Positions 5,618 through 8,308 of a stretch of DNA of 8,308 bases are shown piece by piece. The DNA comes from Salibacteraceae bacterium (lineage in GTDB: Bacteria > Bacteroidota > Bacteroidia > Flavobacteriales_G > Salibacteraceae). The DNA lies in the NCBI GenBank assembly GCA_023262195.1, contig JALRDM010000329.1, forward strand, positions 1 to 8,308, read 5' to 3'. The notes beneath the pieces are model-generated. The model was not told the DNA's origin and searched no databases. It worked only from the letters and a program-made list of their open reading frames with translations. The position numbers were made by a program, and so were the translations under genes. How positions within the stretch are numbered: position 1 is the stretch's first letter; every line of letters begins with the position of its first letter.

Positions 5618-6262
5618 ATGATGACTTTTGATATTAAACGTCAAGAATCCTACTCTAGGGGTGAGCTGCTACTTAGAACATTCTTTGGGTTCATTTACAT
5701 CATGATCCCTCATGCTATTCTATTGCTTTTTGTGGGGCTGGCCGCAAGCGTTTTAAACTTTTTGAGTTTTTGGATCATATTATTCACTGGTCGCTACCCA
5801 GAGTCTTGGTTTGAATTTCAGGTTAAGTATATGAAGTGGAATATCCGTGTGAATGCAAGCTTCTTCAATCTTGTTGATGGCTATCCAAAATTTGGATTAA
5901 ACCAAGAACACGAGGGTGTGCACTTTGATGTGGCCTATCCTGAGAATATTTCGCGAGGCTCAGTCTTGCTCAGGTTTTTCTTCGGTTGGCTTTATGTGAT
6001 GATTCCACATGGACTCATTCTTGGGATATTGGTCTATGCGGTGTTGATAGTAAACTTCATTGCTTGGTGGGCAGTTTTATTCACTGGCAACTACCCGAAA
6101 TCTATGTTTGATTTCCAGGTAAAATATTTCCGGTGGTCACAACGCGTGAGCCTTTATATGGCCTACATGACGGATAAATATCCTCCATTCACTGGAAGTT
6201 TTGACCCCGAATATGATATGCCTGTAACCAATGATTCGATAGACGAAAACGCAGAAAATTAA
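5618..6262 (+). CDS. Tandem-DUF4389 integral membrane protein
   Basis: The 214-residue product contains two copies of the DUF4389 module, at about residues 13-94 and 112-193, offset by 99 residues. Each begins SRG--LLR-FFG, then --YIMIPH or --YVMIPH, two hydrophobic helices, LFTG-YP-S, the motif FEFQVKY or FDFQVKY, a basic stretch, and ends with YP-F. The predicted topology is four membrane helices (about 21-42 and 45-58, then 120-141 and 144-157). The C-terminus is acidic. DUF4389 has no established function. The ATG at 5618 (or the next codon, also ATG) is chosen over an in-frame TTG at 5561, because the latter overlaps the promoter-like sequence and adds a stretch unlike the family. The stop abuts the next gene directly. 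Confidence 0.85.
   Translation: MMTFDIKRQESYSRGELLLRTFFGFIYIMIPHAILLLFVGLAASVLNFLSFWIILFTGRYPESWFEFQVKYMKWNIRVNASFFNLVDGYPKFGLNQEHEGVHFDVAYPENISRGSVLLRFFFGWLYVMIPHGLILGILVYAVLIVNFIAWWAVLFTGNYPKSMFDFQVKYFRWSQRVSLYMAYMTDKYPPFTGSFDPEYDMPVTNDSIDENAEN
5654..6196 (+). repeat. Internal protein-level tandem duplication (two DUF4389 modules)
   Basis: Module 1 occupies 5654-5899 and module 2 occupies 5951-6196, a 297-nt offset with no gap needed over most of the length. Similarity is clear in protein (SRG, MIPH, LFTG, FQVKY) but diverged in DNA, so the duplication is old rather than recent. Confidence 0.85.
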
Positions 6263-6784
6263 ATGATCGAAAATTCCCAAAGCATATACTACCCGCTTCC
6301 ACAGCCCAATGAAATTCCAGAGCGCGAACGCGAAGATGCGATGGGGTCATATTTAATGATGTTCGCGGCAGTGGCAGTTGCTCTGCCGCTGCCTATCATC
6401 AATTTGGTCGCTGCTGTTGCTTACTACATGGTAAATCGAAGGAAAAGCCGATTTATACATTTTCACACACTCCAGAGCTTATTGTCGCAAATACCAACCA
6501 CCTTATTAAATTGGGGATTGCTCATATGGGCGGCACAGATATGGTTTTTTGATCATTTGGAAACCACAAATTATTTCTGGGGATACTTGATTACGGTGGG
6601 GCTAGCCAACCTTTTGTACTTTATCTTCAGCTTATTGGCTGCGTATTATGCCAGAAAAGGCCAGATGTATTACTTCATTTTCTTTGGTAAATTTTCATAT
6701 CACCAAGTGTTTAGCAGAACCAAAAGTTTCAAGTACGAAGGGGAAGGTGACATTACCATAGAAAATCAACCGCCAAAAATGTAG
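6263..6784 (+). CDS. DUF4870/Tic20-like integral membrane protein
   Basis: The 173-residue product has a polar N-terminus (1-26, with PEREREDAMG) and then hydrophobic segments at about 28-57, 75-94 and 102-127. The segment order, an FIHFHTLQSLLSQI motif after the first hydrophobic hairpin, and the ending ARKGQMYYFIFFGKF resemble DUF4870/Tic20-related small membrane proteins, where an F--FH--Q motif and a late A--G-------G pattern recur. This is recognition by pattern, and no biochemical function can be assigned. The ATG follows the upstream TAA with no spacer, and the M48 gene starts one nucleotide after its TAG, so all three are almost certainly co-transcribed. Confidence 0.8.
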   Translation: MIENSQSIYYPLPQPNEIPEREREDAMGSYLMMFAAVAVALPLPIINLVAAVAYYMVNRRKSRFIHFHTLQSLLSQIPTTLLNWGLLIWAAQIWFFDHLETTNYFWGYLITVGLANLLYFIFSLLAAYYARKGQMYYFIFFGKFSYHQVFSRTKSFKYEGEGDITIENQPPKM

Positions 6785-6785
6785 A

Positions 6786-7601
6786 ATGAGCAAACGAGTA
6801 TGGTTTGACTTTTTAAAGCTTGCCGTAGGCTTTGTGCTTATTTGGGTGCTTTTTAGCAATCTACCCGATTACCTTCCCGAAAGTTGGGCTGAAAGGATAG
6901 CCATCGAAACAAATGATTTAACACTGTCGGTTCAGGATGAAGAAAAGCTTGGAGAATACATCATGGAAAACCTTTTGGATGAGTTTCAACTGCTAGAAAA
7001 TCCTACCACAGACTCGGCCATTCAGGAAATTGTAAATCGCTTCGAACCTATAATTTCTAATTCGCCCTATGAATACAATATCATGGTGGTAAAGCATGAT
7101 CAAATTAACGCCATCACGCTGCCTGGGGGTAACATCATTTTGTTTTCTGGGCTCATTGAATTCGCTGAATCACCAGAGGAAGTAGCAGCCGTATTGGCGC
7201 ATGAAATTGGGCATGTAGAAGAAAGACACATCGTGAACAAACTTCTGGCTGAAATAGGACTCACGCTTGTAATGACCATAGTAACCGGTGGAGATGCTAC
7301 CATAATTCATACTGCAGCGAGCACGCTCTTGTCGAATGTTTTTAGCAGAAGCCAAGAGGCTGAAGCAGACCAAACTGGGATGAAGCTACTTGTTCAAGCA
7401 CAGATTCATCCAAAAGCGCTAGGCTCTTTTTTCAATCATTTGAATGAGCAAGACCTTGACTACAATGAAAACCTTGAATGGATGATGACCCACCCACATA
7501 ACAGCAACCGCGTTGAGGAGAGTGAGTCTTTTCCAATTCCTTCGGATTTTAAACCCATTCCGCTAGAGGCAAATTGGACGAGAGTGCGTCAAGCTATTTG
7601 A
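6786..7601 (+). CDS. M48 family zinc metallopeptidase, membrane-anchored
   Basis: The 271-residue product has an N-terminal hydrophobic segment (about 10-27), a signal anchor or uncleaved signal, so the body is likely periplasmic. The zinc site is intact: HEIGH at 139-143 within AAVLAHEIGHVEERH, and the third ligand Glu191 in the downstream SRSQEAEADQTG. A conserved late THPHNSNR element (235-242) supplies the His and Arg typical of the BepA/LoiP/Oma1-like branch. The run NAITLPGGNIILFSGLIEF (about 108-126) is the usual edge strand preceding the active-site helix. Relatives degrade misfolded or misassembled envelope proteins; the substrate here is unknown. No TPR domain as in BepA follows, so this is a short form. 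It is the third gene of the operon and overlaps the convergent T9SS gene by 8 bp. Confidence 0.93.
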   Translation: MSKRVWFDFLKLAVGFVLIWVLFSNLPDYLPESWAERIAIETNDLTLSVQDEEKLGEYIMENLLDEFQLLENPTTDSAIQEIVNRFEPIISNSPYEYNIMVVKHDQINAITLPGGNIILFSGLIEFAESPEEVAAVLAHEIGHVEERHIVNKLLAEIGLTLVMTIVTGGDATIIHTAASTLLSNVFSRSQEAEADQTGMKLLVQAQIHPKALGSFFNHLNEQDLDYNENLEWMMTHPHNSNRVEESESFPIPSDFKPIPLEANWTRVRQAI

Positions 7602-8307
7602 TGACCACCGATTTGTATTCGGTGTACTCTTCTGTGCGCACTTCAAGAATGTAATTTCCGCTTGGCACTTTGCATGAAATGGAAACTTGTGCAGCTTTTG
7701 GCGCTTGCGTCTCAATTGCTAGTCCTTCTATGGTATATAAAATTACCTCAGTAATCTCCGAGGGCGCACTAATATTTATAACCTCAACTGTAGGATTGGG
7801 GTAAACTTTAACTTGACTGTCTGTTTCAGATTCCGTAATTCCAACGGGCCAATTATCAAGCTGAAAGTTTTGAATGGTGAGTTCACCATTGACTAATTGA
7901 ACATTGTAGGCCGTATCACTTCGATATCCCTCTTTTGAAGCAATCACAGTGTAACTTCCTGCATCAAGAGTACCCAAAGCATACTCGCCAACCAAGCTTG
8001 CCCTTTCTTTTTGATCCAATTCTATGATTTCAATCTCAGGGAAAACAATTGGGTTACCCGAGTGAATGTCAGTCACTGAACCTTCTAGGTAGCATGCGCG
8101 CTGATAATTCGGATCAAAAACATATAGCCCCTCCTCAATATCAGTGGCCAGTACTATGCCCGATGGTAAATACGGATATGCACCCCAACAGCCTCGAAAC
8201 CCTTCATAGACAAAATCTGGGCTGGTGTCATACCTACCCGTTTCCACCATATTATGAGGACGACTTACATCGAGTATGTTGATGCCATACGTGTAGTGAC
8301 TGGTTAC
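7594..8307 (-). CDS. Choice-of-anchor B / LVIVD-type secreted protein with T9SS sorting domain, 5' truncated by window edge
   Basis: 237 residues are visible, and the start lies beyond the window. The frame stays open to the edge, and the ATG at 8250 is internal because family sequence precedes it (SHYTYGINILDVSRP). Three parts can be seen. The first (about 1-70) is the end of a beta-propeller-like region (GINILDVSRPHNMVETGRYD, then GCWGAYPYLPSGIVLATDIE and GLYVFDP), typical of choice-of-anchor-B proteins. The second (about 73-155) is a carboxypeptidase-regulatory-like beta-sandwich (LEGSVTDIHSGNPI, then GEYALGTLDAGSYTVIASKE). The third (about 165-237) is a type A T9SS C-terminal domain (VKVYPNPTVEVINIS, then GNYILEVRTEEYTEYKSVVI). 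The sorting domain directs export across the outer membrane and is normally cleaved. The role of the exported body is unknown. It is oriented against the M48 operon. Confidence 0.9.
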   Translation of the reverse strand, partial: VTSHYTYGINILDVSRPHNMVETGRYDTSPDFVYEGFRGCWGAYPYLPSGIVLATDIEEGLYVFDPNYQRACYLEGSVTDIHSGNPIVFPEIEIIELDQKERASLVGEYALGTLDAGSYTVIASKEGYRSDTAYNVQLVNGELTIQNFQLDNWPVGITESETDSQVKVYPNPTVEVINISAPSEITEVILYTIEGLAIETQAPKAAQVSISCKVPSGNYILEVRTEEYTEYKSVVIK

Positions 8308-8308
8308 G

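Noticed and set aside
7100..7373. Minus-strand open frames opposite the M48 active-site region
   Set aside because: They mirror the conserved HEIGH-coding segment and carry no motif of their own.
8049..8282. Plus-strand open frame opposite the T9SS protein
   Set aside because: It is a shadow of the choice-of-anchor-B coding sequence, which is strongly supported on the minus strand.

Overview
The window comes from a member of the Bacteroidota, most likely a marine or environmental lineage related to Flavobacteriales; the genus cannot be fixed from this stretch. The clues are a type IX secretion (T9SS) C-terminal sorting domain, Bacteroidota-style lipoproteins, an XRE/S24 regulator of a form common in the phylum, a type B bL31, weak or absent Shine-Dalgarno sequences, and several upstream sequences resembling the TAnnTTTG -7 box. 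I see no transposase, integrase, phage gene, CRISPR array, tRNA or rRNA. It reads as ordinary, densely packed chromosome.

Layout. Positions 2-553 (+) hold the C-terminal part of a DsbA-family (COG3531-like) protein whose active-site end lies outside the window. It is followed by a tiny cysteine-rich putative lipoprotein (595-813, +). Next is a LexA-like XRE/S24 self-cleaving regulator (853-1659, +), whose last codons overlap the start of a small CoA-binding-fold protein (1652-2017, +). Facing these and overlapping by 4 bp is a lipoprotein predicted to form a beta-helix (2014-3420, -). Divergent from it is rpmE type B, encoding ribosomal protein bL31 (3515-3829, +), with a strong terminator. 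Facing rpmE is lpdA, dihydrolipoyl dehydrogenase (4038-5426, -), with its own strong terminator. Divergent from lpdA is a tight three-gene set (5618-7601, +): a tandem-DUF4389 membrane protein, a DUF4870/Tic20-like membrane protein and an M48 metallopeptidase. The last gene overlaps by 8 bp the end of a 5'-truncated T9SS-secreted choice-of-anchor-B protein (7594-8307, -).

How the genes work together. Two units look functionally linked by layout. In the first, the S24 regulator and the CoA-binding protein are translationally coupled. In the second, the two membrane proteins and the M48 protease are separated by 0 and 1 nt, which suggests an envelope-associated job. The remaining genes (rpmE, lpdA, the lipoproteins and the secreted protein) appear to be independent.

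No clearly new biological system is visible. The observations most worth following up are the DUF4389/DUF4870-like/M48 operon, the coupling of the S24 regulator to the CoA-binding protein, and the charged repetitive tail on bL31.
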